Shown one piece after another: positions 34,744 through 43,187 of a stretch of 64,000 nt of DNA (position 1 is its first letter; each line of letters starts with the position of its first letter). The position numbers and the translations under genes were made by a program. Under the pieces are notes generated by a model. It saw only the letters and a list, made by a program, of their open reading frames with translations, was not told the DNA's origin and searched no databases. The stretch is from NCBI GenBank assembly GCA_022823185.1, contig JAJDXQ010000013.1, forward strand, positions 186,001 through 250,000, written 5' to 3'. Source of the stretch: Caldilineaceae bacterium. GTDB lineage: Bacteria > Chloroflexota > Anaerolineae > Caldilineales > Caldilineaceae.

Positions 34744-35730
34744 ATGCTCCAATACATTGTTCAGCGCATACTCTTAATGATCCCAACGCTGGTTGCGATC
34801 TCGGTACTCTCCTTTCTCATCATCCAACTTCCGCCCGGAGACTTTCTGACCTCTTATGTTGCCCAGTTGCGGCAGGAAGGGGATGAAGTGGACGAGGCGG
34901 AGCTGGAGTCTCTGCGTCAGCGCTACGGCCTGGGCCAACCGGTCCATGTCCAGTATTTCAAATGGATTTACGGTGTGCTTGCGAAGGGGGACTGGGGACA
35001 GTCATTCGAGTGGCAGAAACCGGTGAAGGAACTGATCTGGGAGAGGCTGGGCCTGACGATGGCGCTTTCGATGGGGGCGCTGCTGGTGGGCTGGTTTATC
35101 GCCATACCGGTGGGGGTCTATTCAGCGACCCATCAATACTCGTGGCTCGACTACGTGATGACGACATTCAGCTTTATTGGGCTGGGGACGCCGGGCTTTC
35201 TGCTGGCGTTGATCATCCTGTTTCTGGTCCAGTCCTGGCTGGGCATGAATGTAGGCGGCCTTTTCTCCGACGAATATATGCTGGCGCCGTGGAGTTGGGG
35301 CAAAGTTGTGGATATGCTGAAGCATATCTGGGTGCCTCTGCTGATTGTGGCGGTCAATGGCACGGCCGGGAACATCCGTATCACGCGCGCCAATCTGCTG
35401 GATGAACTCAACAAGCCCTATGTCGAGACGGCGCGGGCGAAGGGGGTGAAGGAGGGCGCGCTGGTCTGGAAGTACCCGGTGCGGGTTGCGCTCAACCCCT
35501 TTTTCAGCACGGTTGGCTGGTCTTTGGCGAGCCTGGTTTCGGGGACAACGCTGGTGGCGATGGTGTTGAGTTTGCCGACCACAGGGCCGATGCTGCTGCG
35601 TTCGCTCACGTCGCAGGACATGTATCTGGCCGGAAGTTTTCTGTTTCTGCTCAGCGCGCTTACGATCGTTGGGACACTGCTGTCGGATATTCTGCTGGCG
35701 ATTGTGGACCCGCGGATTCGGCTGGAGTAG
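34744..35730 (+). CDS. ABC importer permease, OppB/DppB type (no OppC follows)
   Basis: 328 residues. TM1 LMIPTLVAISVLSFLIIQ, hallmark LPPGDFLTSYV, YGLGQPVHVQYFKW, coupling loop PYVETARAKGVKEG, end DPRIRLE. It is closest in appearance to the OppB at 16123 (shared PYVETARAKGVKE and ALNPFFSTVGWSLA). No OppC follows; the gene ends at a bidirectional intergenic region with a terminator. The matching OppC is presumably the orphan at 7396, itself very similar to the OppC partner of the 16123 OppB (inference). Confidence 0.93.
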   Translation: MLQYIVQRILLMIPTLVAISVLSFLIIQLPPGDFLTSYVAQLRQEGDEVDEAELESLRQRYGLGQPVHVQYFKWIYGVLAKGDWGQSFEWQKPVKELIWERLGLTMALSMGALLVGWFIAIPVGVYSATHQYSWLDYVMTTFSFIGLGTPGFLLALIILFLVQSWLGMNVGGLFSDEYMLAPWSWGKVVDMLKHIWVPLLIVAVNGTAGNIRITRANLLDELNKPYVETARAKGVKEGALVWKYPVRVALNPFFSTVGWSLASLVSGTTLVAMVLSLPTTGPMLLRSLTSQDMYLAGSFLFLLSALTIVGTLLSDILLAIVDPRIRLE

Positions 35731-35831
35731 GCGTTCCGTTTCTGGCGGTCGGATCGTAGCTGCGTGACGGCTGCCGCGTATGCGGTGGTTGGTGGGACGG
35801 AAGTTTCCAGGTCCCTTATATCTCTTGTTGG

Positions 35832-35855
35832 CCCCGCTATTGAGCGGGGTTTTTT
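35832..35855 (+). terminator. Intrinsic terminator after the SBP4-OppB unit
   Basis: CCCCGCT (35832-35838) pairs with AGCGGGG (35843-35849), loop ATTG, followed by six T. It ends the rightward transcripts; the next gene is on the opposite strand and convergent. Confidence 0.88.
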
Positions 35856-35934
35856 GTTGTCCAGCTTGGCGGATTGGATTCTGGGCCGACTCTGTCTGCA
35901 CTGTGAATTTGGGGGGGGTGAGGCTGGGCCGGGG

Positions 35935-37053
35935 TCAGCCTTTGTCGGCGCGGTAGAAGGCGACTTTGTCTTCGTCGAGTTGCACGCCGAGCCCTGGGCC
36001 TGTGGGCGGGCTGGCCCAGCCGGCGCGGATGGGGAGGGGATCCTGGAGCAGGTCGGTCTCGTAGAAAAAGGGGCTGAGGATATCACAGGGAAAGGTGTCT
36101 GCGTCGATCGCGAAGGTAGAGACGGCGAGATGACACATGGCGGCGTTGCCGATGCCCAGTTCGAGGTTGCTGCCCAAGGTGCAGACGAGTCCTGCTCCCT
36201 GGGCGACGGCGGCAACGTTGCGGGCGGGCGAGATGCCGCCTTTGCCGACGTAGATGGAGAAAACGTCGGCGGCCTGGGCGCGGGCGACGGCCATCGCGTC
36301 CTGGGGAGAGTAGACGATCTCGTCGGCCATGACGGGCAGGTGGGTGCGGCGGCGCACGTCGGCGAGCCAGGTCACGTCCTGGTCGGGGGTCGGCTGCTCG
36401 ACGAAGTAGATGTCGTACTGGTAGAGCTGGTGGATGGTCTGGACGGCGGCGCGGACGGACCAGCCCCCGTTGGCGTCCACGCCGAGGCGCACATCGGGGC
36501 CGACGGCGTCGCGCACCGCGGCGACGCGGGCGATGTCTTCGGCGGGCTCGAGACCGACCTTGACCTTCATGGTATCGAAGCCCTGCTCCACGGCCCAGGC
36601 TGCGATGGCGGCGGCCCTGGCCGGGGCCAAGCCGGACACTGAGAATTTGGTTTTGATCTCGTCGCGCACGGGGCCGCCGAGGAGACGGTAGAGCGGCAGG
36701 CCGGCGACCTTGCCGAGGATATCCCACAGGGCCATCTCGATAGCGGACTTGGTGAAGGGGTTGTTGGCGACAGCGGCGTTGACCGCGGCCATCAGACGTT
36801 CGATTGCGGTTGGGTCCTGGCCTCTCAGCAGCGGCGCGAGAAGGCGCTGGATCAGGTGAGCGGCGGTGAACTGGTCCTCGCCGCTCCAGATTGGCGTGCA
36901 GGAGACCTCGCCAAGCCCTTCGATGCCCTCGTTGGTGTGGATTCTGACGAGGAGAAAGGGGGACTCGGTATGGCCGCCGCGTCCGCCGCGGATGGCCCGT
37001 TCGGGGTTGATGGGCACGTTTACGGGAATGGTCTCAATCCGCGTTATTTTCAT
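35935..37053 (-). CDS. Muconate-lactonizing-type enolase superfamily enzyme
   Basis: 372 residues. The MLE-subgroup signs are KVKVG (the KxK base motif), metal ligands in LGVDANGGW, FVEQPT and MADE, and the second lysine in YVGKGG. This set is shared by muconate cycloisomerases, o-succinylbenzoate synthases and dipeptide epimerases, so the reaction is a 1,1-proton transfer or beta-elimination on an undetermined acid. It differs from the D-E-E/His-type enzyme at 500-1636. Its start overlaps the stop of the deacetylase-like gene by four bases (ATGA), indicating translational coupling. Confidence 0.88.
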   Translation of the reverse strand: MKITRIETIPVNVPINPERAIRGGRGGHTESPFLLVRIHTNEGIEGLGEVSCTPIWSGEDQFTAAHLIQRLLAPLLRGQDPTAIERLMAAVNAAVANNPFTKSAIEMALWDILGKVAGLPLYRLLGGPVRDEIKTKFSVSGLAPARAAAIAAWAVEQGFDTMKVKVGLEPAEDIARVAAVRDAVGPDVRLGVDANGGWSVRAAVQTIHQLYQYDIYFVEQPTPDQDVTWLADVRRRTHLPVMADEIVYSPQDAMAVARAQAADVFSIYVGKGGISPARNVAAVAQGAGLVCTLGSNLELGIGNAAMCHLAVSTFAIDADTFPCDILSPFFYETDLLQDPLPIRAGWASPPTGPGLGVQLDEDKVAFYRADKG

Positions 37054-38768
37054 TTTGAAGCTGCCCCGCTGGAATAGTCGAATCGATAGGGTACGCCGGG
37101 GGAGAGGTCGCTGAAGGTGATGGTTGCATAGCGGCGGCCCCAGCGTTCCTGCATGCCGGTTTGCCCTTCCGTTGGGCCCGCGTCCAGGGCCGGCGGCAGG
37201 AGAAGGGTCAAGGCGGGCAATGGAGCATCGGTGTAGAGTGCCCCCCCTTCGGCGTCTAAAGCAATACGGACCTGGTCGCGAGACTGGGTCCAGTCGAGCC
37301 AGTCGTCAGCGGAGAGGATGGGCATCCCCTCTTCTGCGGCGGCGTTCCAGTTGCCTTCGATAAGAGGGCTGGAGTAGGTGGCAAAGCTGACCGGGTGGGA
37401 GTTGAGTGCGACGGGCGTGTAGTAGCGGCGGGCGGCGCGGCGGATGATGGCGCCGGTTTCTGCCAGCGCCCGTTCGACCGACCACTTGAAACTGAAGACG
37501 AACTCCGGATGGATGAGGCACTCTTCGGTCCAGTGGGTGGGTTGCTGGAAGCAGTCGATGAGGGCGCCGGTTTCGTCGACGAAGCGAAGCGGTCGGCCAG
37601 AGCCGCACATATAGCCGAGGAAGGGCGAGACCGCGAGGTAGTTCAGGTCCATACGCACGCCCAGGTCGGCCAGTTCGCGGGCCGCGTCGACATAGCCGAG
37701 CCAGCGCACGGCGTGCTGGCGAACGGTGCGAACGGGGCGGCCGAACTCGGCCTGGAAGCGAGCGATGTTTTCGGCCAGCATGGGGCCAACCAAAGCGCTC
37801 TGCGGCTCCTCGATCTTCATCTCGCGCACGGTGTCGGCTTCGAGGGCGGGATGGACGCTGAAGGTATGTCCTTCGGCCTCCCAGGCGTCGATCCTGTCCC
37901 GCGTGAGATTGGTTTGAGGGACGACGTAGAAGGTGCAGCCGGCATTCCGGCGGCGCAACCCGTCGAGCAGTTGATCGAACTGCTCCAGGGTGGACCAGTC
38001 GTCGTCGCTGGTCATGATCATGACGCTGGTCTGCTCAGCGCGGGGATAGTACCAGAGGCGGGGCCGGGGCGCCAGCTCTTCAATGAGCCGGGCCAGCAGC
38101 GCGCAGTGCAGATCGGCCTGGGGAATCAGCATCTGTTCGAGGGGAAGCTGTCCTACGAAGAGCTCGCTAGGACGGTAGATGCCATCGAGGCCGGCGAAAC
38201 AGAGATCGACATGTTCGGGGTTGCCTTGCCGCAGGCGGGCCACGGTGTAGGGAAGGTCATAGGAAACCAGGACTGCCGCGCCGCGGCCGGCGGTTGCGAA
38301 GACGACGGCGGGCGAGCTCTCCTCATCTTCGTTCCCAGCTGGATGGATGGCGGCCAGCTGGCTCAGTCCATCGGAGGCGTCCGGAGACCAGGCAATGGCA
38401 GGGGTGGCGACCTGGACGGGTTCGGGGCAAAGACCGGTGAGGGCAGGATGCTGGGTATCGACATGAAGCAGCCCGCCGTCGAGGCCGCGGTATGAAGGGC
38501 GCAGACCCAGCTCTTCAGAGAGCTGCGGCTCGGGCTGAAAGGCGATGAGCCGCCCGCCATTGCGCACATAGTCGACCATCTGGCCCGCCTGGACGCGGCG
38601 GAGCGCGACGCGCGGCAAAATGACCAGATCATGCTGGGCCAACAGGCTGCCCTCAAGCGCGCTGATATCCTCTTCGGCAAAATCAACAAACCCTTCCATG
38701 CGCAGAATTTCAGCCAGATAGCGGCTGTAACGGCTGCGCGCTTCCCCTACATGATGGAACAGGAGCAT
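37050..38768 (-). CDS. Glutamine-amidotransferase-like plus polysaccharide-deacetylase-like fusion
   Basis: 572 residues. Residues 1-225 look like a class I GATase-type Rossmann domain (HDLVILPRVALRR; MVDYVRNGGRLIAFQPE; AAVLVSYDLPYTVARL) without a visible catalytic Cys-His-Glu triad. Residues about 250-480 resemble NodB/CE4 deacetylases: VMIMTSDDDWSTLEQFDQL takes the place of the TFDDG motif, and EGHTFSVHPALE gives the H-x4-H metal pair. This kind of protein is found with sugar-degradation genes and probably acts on a glycan or sugar derivative in the cytoplasm; no signal peptide is visible. It is translationally coupled to the following enolase gene. Confidence 0.78.
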   Translation of the reverse strand: MLLFHHVGEARSRYSRYLAEILRMEGFVDFAEEDISALEGSLLAQHDLVILPRVALRRVQAGQMVDYVRNGGRLIAFQPEPQLSEELGLRPSYRGLDGGLLHVDTQHPALTGLCPEPVQVATPAIAWSPDASDGLSQLAAIHPAGNEDEESSPAVVFATAGRGAAVLVSYDLPYTVARLRQGNPEHVDLCFAGLDGIYRPSELFVGQLPLEQMLIPQADLHCALLARLIEELAPRPRLWYYPRAEQTSVMIMTSDDDWSTLEQFDQLLDGLRRRNAGCTFYVVPQTNLTRDRIDAWEAEGHTFSVHPALEADTVREMKIEEPQSALVGPMLAENIARFQAEFGRPVRTVRQHAVRWLGYVDAARELADLGVRMDLNYLAVSPFLGYMCGSGRPLRFVDETGALIDCFQQPTHWTEECLIHPEFVFSFKWSVERALAETGAIIRRAARRYYTPVALNSHPVSFATYSSPLIEGNWNAAAEEGMPILSADDWLDWTQSRDQVRIALDAEGGALYTDAPLPALTLLLPPALDAGPTEGQTGMQERWGRRYATITFSDLSPGVPYRFDYSSGAASK

Positions 38769-38856
38769 CGTTGGCGCCTCGTCTTGCGGATGCTGGCCGG
38801 GTCGCGGAAAGGCCGCGGTGGAGCGTGTTCACGGCGCCGCGCAGAAAGGTTGCGCC

Positions 38857-39972
38857 TCAATCGAAAGCCGGGACTGCGACCGGACCGCCTCCTTGCTGAG
38901 CGGACTGGAGTGCGCAGATTCCGGCGGCGGTGGAGCGGGCGGCCTCGCGCGGCCCGATTTTGGGTTCCCCGTCGGTGATGATGGCGTGAAGAAACTGTTG
39001 GGCCTGCTCGATCTCCATGGTGCCGTGTCCGAGCGCGTGCTGCCTCTGAATCGCGGGATTGCTCCAGTTGGGGACGGTGACGGGCGCCATGCGCCGTGCC
39101 CCCTCGATCCTGGTGTGATAGTGAAAGTTGATGGTATCTTCGACCGCGCCGCCCTGGTCGCGCGTGCGCTCGAAGGATCCGGCGCTGCCGTAAACGGAGT
39201 AGTAGAGACAGTAGGGGCGCGCCATGCCGTAGGATACGGTTACTTTGGCGACGCCGCCGTTGCTGGCTTTGAAAATGGCGACTGTGGTGTGTGTGGTCTG
39301 CCAGCGGGAAGGTTGTTCCGCGTTGTAGGCCTGCGCTTCGACAAAGTCGACGCCCATCAGCCAGCGGAGCGTGTCGATGGCGTGGGGGCCGCCGCCGAGG
39401 AGGGTGGTCTGGGGCGTCTGGGGATGGATGCGCCAGTGATCGGGCGGGCGGTGGCTGACGATGTCGTCCATGGTGTGGAGGTACTCGCCTTCGCCGTAGA
39501 AGACTTCGCCGAGGTCGCCGGCGCGGATCATGCGCTGCACGTCGCGCAGGCAGAAGGCATAGCGGACCTGGTTGCCCATATGATATTTGAGCCCGTAACG
39601 GTCGGTGAGCTCGACGATGCGCCGGCATTCGTCCAGCGTGGTGGCCATGGGGATTTCGGAGAGGACGTGTTTGCCCGCTTCCAGGGCCATGATGGCGTGC
39701 TGACCGTGCAGGTGGTCGGGAGTTGCGACGACGATCAGGTCGATGCTGTTGTCTTCGAGCATGGCCGCGTAGGTCGCGTGGCGCGTACTGACCCCGTATT
39801 CTTGCGCCACGCGCTCGGCCAGGCGTTCATCCTGGTCGCAGACGGCCGATACGGCTGCTCCGTCCAACATTTGAAAGGCGCGCAGGTGGGAGCGGCCCTG
39901 TCCGAGGCCGAGCACGCCGACGCGGATGGGTGCACTCTTCGCGGCGTCTTGTACAAAGGTGGATTCGCCCAT
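38857..39972 (-). CDS. Gfo/Idh/MocA family oxidoreductase without the EKP lysine
   Basis: 371 residues from ATG 39972; the open frame upstream adds 33 residues with no Rossmann character. N-terminal NAD(P) site RVGVLGLGQGRSHLRAF and VSAVCDQDER; C-terminal domain with GDLGEVFYGEGEY and LLGGGPHAIDTLRWLMG. The catalytic EKP motif reads EIP (HVLSEIPMATT), so here too the usual lysine is absent. The H of GGGPHAIDTL is kept. Together with the deacetylase-like fusion and the enolase it forms a three-gene leftward operon that probably processes a sugar or cyclitol derivative. Confidence 0.88.
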   Translation of the reverse strand: MGESTFVQDAAKSAPIRVGVLGLGQGRSHLRAFQMLDGAAVSAVCDQDERLAERVAQEYGVSTRHATYAAMLEDNSIDLIVVATPDHLHGQHAIMALEAGKHVLSEIPMATTLDECRRIVELTDRYGLKYHMGNQVRYAFCLRDVQRMIRAGDLGEVFYGEGEYLHTMDDIVSHRPPDHWRIHPQTPQTTLLGGGPHAIDTLRWLMGVDFVEAQAYNAEQPSRWQTTHTTVAIFKASNGGVAKVTVSYGMARPYCLYYSVYGSAGSFERTRDQGGAVEDTINFHYHTRIEGARRMAPVTVPNWSNPAIQRQHALGHGTMEIEQAQQFLHAIITDGEPKIGPREAARSTAAGICALQSAQQGGGPVAVPAFD

Positions 39973-40337
39973 TTTATTGCACTCTCCGATTCGAATTTGA
40001 GAAGCCAGAGACAGTGCCAAGGGTTCCGTGACCTTGGCGCAGGACGATGCAGTGGGAGCCGCCAGAAGCACGAGCGCAGGTACTGTATCCGATCTCGATG
40101 CGCTTCCGGGAACAATACAAAGACGGTATGCAGTTCAGTATAGCAGATGGTCAGAAAGTGAGGTCCCCGCAAGGGCGCGAAAACACTTGCGAACGTGCAA
40201 CGCGCGTAATTTAGGGGACCGCTGGCAGTGCATGCTGACGACCAAGCCTTGATATACGAATGCGCAAATGCTCTTGGATTACAGGATTCTTTACCTTTTT
40301 TCGTTCGGAATCATAGCAAGACATTGGGAAACGGATG

Positions 40338-40380
40338 AATTCTTGGGATTTCAACCGAAATATTAAAAAAATCAAGAATT
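40338..40380. promoter_or_regulatory. Inverted repeat directly upstream of the 40385 promoter
   Basis: AATTCTTG (40338-40345) and CAAGAATT (40373-40380) are exact inverse complements 27 bases apart; pairing extends inward (GGGATTT with AAATC) if two bases are skipped. It ends four bases before the -35 box, a typical place for an activator or repressor site. Confidence 0.5.
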
Positions 40381-40384
40381 GGTA

Positions 40385-40413
40385 TTGACAAATCTAAAAT
40401 TGTGAAGTATTAT
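40385..40413 (+). promoter_or_regulatory. Sigma70-type promoter of the SHOCT/ABC operon
   Basis: TTGACA (40385-40390), 17-base spacer, TATTAT (40408-40413). This is the best consensus match near a gene start in the window. The predicted start of transcription is about 40420, giving a 40-base leader before the ATG at 40463. Confidence 0.8.
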
Positions 40414-40462
40414 CTTGATTATATGTGAATTCCTATTAAGAAAATGCAAATGAGGATGCGAA

Positions 40463-40708
40463 ATGTTCATGGAAAGGATGGCGTTGGAAGAGAAGCTGCG
40501 GAGGGAGTTGCTGACATCGGAGGCGCCGACGTATCAGGGACTTCGGCCTTACCGACCTACGCCGCGCTGGCAGGCGCTGCTGTTCACGCGTATCGGTGAG
40601 TCGCTGGTGGCGTGGGGCGTCGCTCTGCAGCGGCGTTACCGGCGGGCCGAAGCGAAGCTGGTTTTGCCCGCATATTCGAGACATGACGGAATGGAGCGGA
40701 CGCTATGA
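40463..40708 (+). CDS. Small basic protein heading the SHOCT/ABC operon
   Basis: 81 residues, not recognised. The sequence is charged and Arg-rich (ALEEKLRRELLTSEAP, ALQRRYRRAEAKL) with a mildly hydrophobic middle (WQALLFTRIGESLVAWGVAL) that may lie against the membrane. GAGG precedes the ATG; in-frame ATGs at codons 3 and 6 are alternatives. The stop overlaps the start of the DUF2089-type gene (ATGA), so the two are coupled, and the strong promoter lies 50 bases upstream. Position and coupling support a real gene; function unknown. Confidence 0.65.
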   Translation: MFMERMALEEKLRRELLTSEAPTYQGLRPYRPTPRWQALLFTRIGESLVAWGVALQRRYRRAEAKLVLPAYSRHDGMERTL

Positions 40709-41088
40709 ATCCACTACCGACTGCCTGTCCAATCTGTGAGGCCCAAGACCTGACGGTAACAGGCTTTTTCTGCCGTGAGTGTGACACGAAGGTGGAGGGG
40801 CGGTTCCTGGTGGAGACGCCGTTTCGCGGCCTGACGCAAGAGCAGCTGGCGTTCGCGGCCACGTTTATCCGCTGTGAAGGAAAGTTTAACCGGATGGAGG
40901 AGGAGCTGGGCCTCTCGTACCCGACGCTGCGCGGGCGGCTGCATGAGATGATCCGCGCGATGGGCTTTGAGCCTGGTCGTGATGAGCCTGCGCCGCTGCC
41001 GGAGAAGGCGCGGCGGCAGATTCTGGAACAGCTGGAGGCCGGCGAAATCAACTATGAAGCGGCGATGGCGCAGCTGCAAAGCCGATAG
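40705..41088 (+). CDS. DUF2089-type zinc-ribbon/HTH protein
   Basis: 127 residues. An N-terminal zinc ribbon (CPICEAQDL, then FFCREC) is followed by a helix-turn-helix-like segment (LTQEQLAFAATFIRCEGKF; NRMEEELGLSYPTLRGRL), typical of DUF2089 proteins, which are probable DNA-binding regulators. The C-terminus RQILEQLEAGEINYEAAMAQL forms a short helical hairpin resembling the SHOCT-like motif in two other proteins of this operon. It may autoregulate the operon and sense the partner proteins through that hairpin (inference). Confidence 0.85.
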   Translation: MNPLPTACPICEAQDLTVTGFFCRECDTKVEGRFLVETPFRGLTQEQLAFAATFIRCEGKFNRMEEELGLSYPTLRGRLHEMIRAMGFEPGRDEPAPLPEKARRQILEQLEAGEINYEAAMAQLQSR

Positions 41089-41154
41089 GGCTTCCGGCGC
41101 TGAGAACTGGCGAAATGGGCAGGGACAGATGAGAGGCATAGAGAGGGGAACGAA

Positions 41155-42669
41155 ATGAGTGAGTTGATACAGGTGGAGCCGGAAACTCCCGAGCCGCGGG
41201 TTCGGATCCGTTGCGGAGGAGATCTGCGTGTCGAGGGTTGGGACCGGGCGCTGATTGAGGCGGAGGGGGAGCACGGGCCGCCGGTGGTGGAGGCCGGGGA
41301 TGAGCGGATCGAGATCGAAGCTGAATCCGCGTGTACGGTGCGCCTGCCGCTGGCGAGCGCACTGGTCGAGAGCGCGGCGAGAGGACAGGTGAACGTGAGC
41401 AACCTGCAGGGCGGCGTGGCGCTGACGCAGGCCGGCGGCGACCTGCAGGTTGAGAATGTCGGCAGTGTGCGCATCGAGCGCGCGGCGGGCCGGGTGAACC
41501 TGACGAACGTGGCCGGCGGCGTGGATGTGACGGAGCGCGCGCAGGGCGATCTGACGGCCGAGCACATAGGGGGCGGAATCTCAATTGCCGAGGCTGCAGG
41601 ACGGTTGACGCTGCGAAATGTCGCCAGCGTACGCGTAGAACGGGCGCGCGCGGACGTGGACGTGCTGAACGCGGGCGGAAACGCGGTGGTCGAGAGAGCG
41701 GACGGCTCGGTGGAGTTCATCAACGTCGATGGCGCGGCCGCGGTCGGCAAGGCGCGAGGACAGGTCAGCCTGCGCGAGGTGCGGGGCAATGTCGCCTGCG
41801 ACGCGGTGAATGGGTCGTTGCATCTCACGGACGTCGGCGAGGTTGCCGCGAGGCGGGTGATGGGCGATCTCACAGCTGAGAGCGTGCGGGGCGCGCTGGC
41901 CTGCCGGAAAGCGCACGGGGGGGCGACGCTGCGCGAAGTGGGCGGGTCGGTCTCGCTGGGCGGAGTGGGCGGCGACCTCGTCGTAGAGGGATGCGGCGGC
42001 TCGCTTTCGGCCAAGTGCGGCGGCAGTGTTGCGCTGGCGACGATCCGCGGAAATGTCAACGTTACTGCAGGCGGGGATGTGCGGTGCCGTTTGGACGAGA
42101 AGGAAGGGGGTTCCTTCAGGGCGGTCTGCGGTGGAGGGCTCACGGTCGAAGGCGGCGCGACGATGGTCGCGCGCGGTCCGGGCGTGCATACGTTCCGTGC
42201 CGGTGCGGGGAAGAGCAGTTATTCCCTTATCGCCGGGGGCAGCATGCATCTCGAATCCGCCGGCATATTGAAGGGTCTTGGCGAGGAAGAGGGCGTAAGA
42301 GGGGCACGTCACGCGGCGCGCGCGCAACGCCGCGCCTCCCGCTCGCTGGGCAGGACGCTGCGGAGGACGCTGCGGGCGGCGGGAAAGAGGGCGGCGGAAG
42401 GCAATTGGGAGGATGCCAGCAGCTGGTCCTTCAGCTTCGACACGGATGCGCCGGCGCCCAGGTCTGCGGCGAGAGACGAGGAGCCGCTGACCGACTTTGA
42501 GGAAGTGGACGTGAATGTGGAGTTGGACGTCGGGAGCGGGGCGGACGTCGAGCCGGTCTCCGAGGAGGAGCGGATGACGGTTCTGCGCATGTTGTCGGAG
42601 GGCAAAATAACGGCTGACGAGGCGGAACGGTTGTTGGACGCTCTGGGCGGCCAGGAATCAGAACTGTGA
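41155..42669 (+). CDS. Beta-helix (DUF4097-like) protein with C-terminal SHOCT-like domain
   Basis: 504 residues. From about 10 to 380 it consists of short repeated strands with Gly/Asn/Asp turns (GGDLQVENVGSVRIERAAG, GRVNLTNVAGGVDVTERA style), the pattern of a right-handed beta-helix as in DUF4097/YvlB-like proteins. A basic stretch rich in Arg (about 380-420) and an acidic linker follow. The C-terminal hairpin EERMTVLRMLSEGKITADEA-ERLLDALGG is the SHOCT-like motif. No signal peptide or membrane span, so cytoplasmic. YvlB-like proteins belong to envelope-stress operons in Firmicutes; a similar role here is inference. GAGAGGGGA precedes the ATG. Confidence 0.85.
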   Translation: MSELIQVEPETPEPRVRIRCGGDLRVEGWDRALIEAEGEHGPPVVEAGDERIEIEAESACTVRLPLASALVESAARGQVNVSNLQGGVALTQAGGDLQVENVGSVRIERAAGRVNLTNVAGGVDVTERAQGDLTAEHIGGGISIAEAAGRLTLRNVASVRVERARADVDVLNAGGNAVVERADGSVEFINVDGAAAVGKARGQVSLREVRGNVACDAVNGSLHLTDVGEVAARRVMGDLTAESVRGALACRKAHGGATLREVGGSVSLGGVGGDLVVEGCGGSLSAKCGGSVALATIRGNVNVTAGGDVRCRLDEKEGGSFRAVCGGGLTVEGGATMVARGPGVHTFRAGAGKSSYSLIAGGSMHLESAGILKGLGEEEGVRGARHAARAQRRASRSLGRTLRRTLRAAGKRAAEGNWEDASSWSFSFDTDAPAPRSAARDEEPLTDFEEVDVNVELDVGSGADVEPVSEEERMTVLRMLSEGKITADEAERLLDALGGQESEL

Positions 42670-42714
42670 GCCTGGTCGCGGCGCGACCACACACTTTGCG
42701 ATTGGAGGAGCAAG

Positions 42715-43173
42715 ATGGACAGTGACAGTCGGGATGAAGGCAGCCAACTTCCGGCCCGCTCGCGGCCGGCCATTGAGGTCCGCAGCGACGGCGCAATTGG
42801 GGAGGCGTGGGATGGGGGCCAGGCGGCGCTGCCGCAGGTCGTAAGCCAAGTCCGGGATGGTAGCCGCCAGCCGTACGGCACATTCTTGCGCCGTGTGTTC
42901 TTTTTCTGGCTGCGCGTTTATGTATGTGAAGTCTATACGAACGGTAAATCGAAAGCGGTGAATGTGCGCATCCCAATCCCGTTACCTTTGATCGGCGCAT
43001 TCTTTCAGTCCAAGTTAAGCTGGTCGCAGGCGTTTCAGTTTATCGAGCGGAGTGGCCGCGCGCAGGGGATTCCTCCGGAACGATTTCTGGAATCGTGTAT
43101 GGCGCTGGAGTTCGTGCGCGTGTACGAGGACAAGGAAGAGAAAGAAGAGCTGGTGGTGGTCGGACTGGATTGA
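42715..43173 (+). CDS. Partner-domain protein of the SHOCT operon
   Basis: 152 residues. After a low-complexity head (about 1-50), the domain LRVYVCEVYTNGKSKAVNVRIPIPLPLIG is recognisably the same as LRLRVSDTRSGKTRVNLTLPIGLV in the protein at 45308, and both end in an acidic strand (EEKEELVVVGLD; EEELVEIFVE). Here the N-terminal SHOCT-like hairpin is missing. GGAG precedes the ATG. It may supply the partner domain separately to the beta-helix protein, which has the hairpin but lacks this domain (inference). Confidence 0.75.
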   Translation: MDSDSRDEGSQLPARSRPAIEVRSDGAIGEAWDGGQAALPQVVSQVRDGSRQPYGTFLRRVFFFWLRVYVCEVYTNGKSKAVNVRIPIPLPLIGAFFQSKLSWSQAFQFIERSGRAQGIPPERFLESCMALEFVRVYEDKEEKEELVVVGLD

Positions 43174-43187
43174 ATTGGAAACCGGTG

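Larger units (their letters stand above)
39973..40462. other. AT-rich divergent intergenic region, 490 bases
   Basis: From about 40260 to 40450 the sequence is far richer in A and T than the rest of the window. It contains the promoter at 40385-40413 and the inverted repeat at 40338-40380. No gene is seen. The AT-rich stretch could reflect a regulated, curved promoter or a patch of foreign DNA. Confidence 0.6.
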
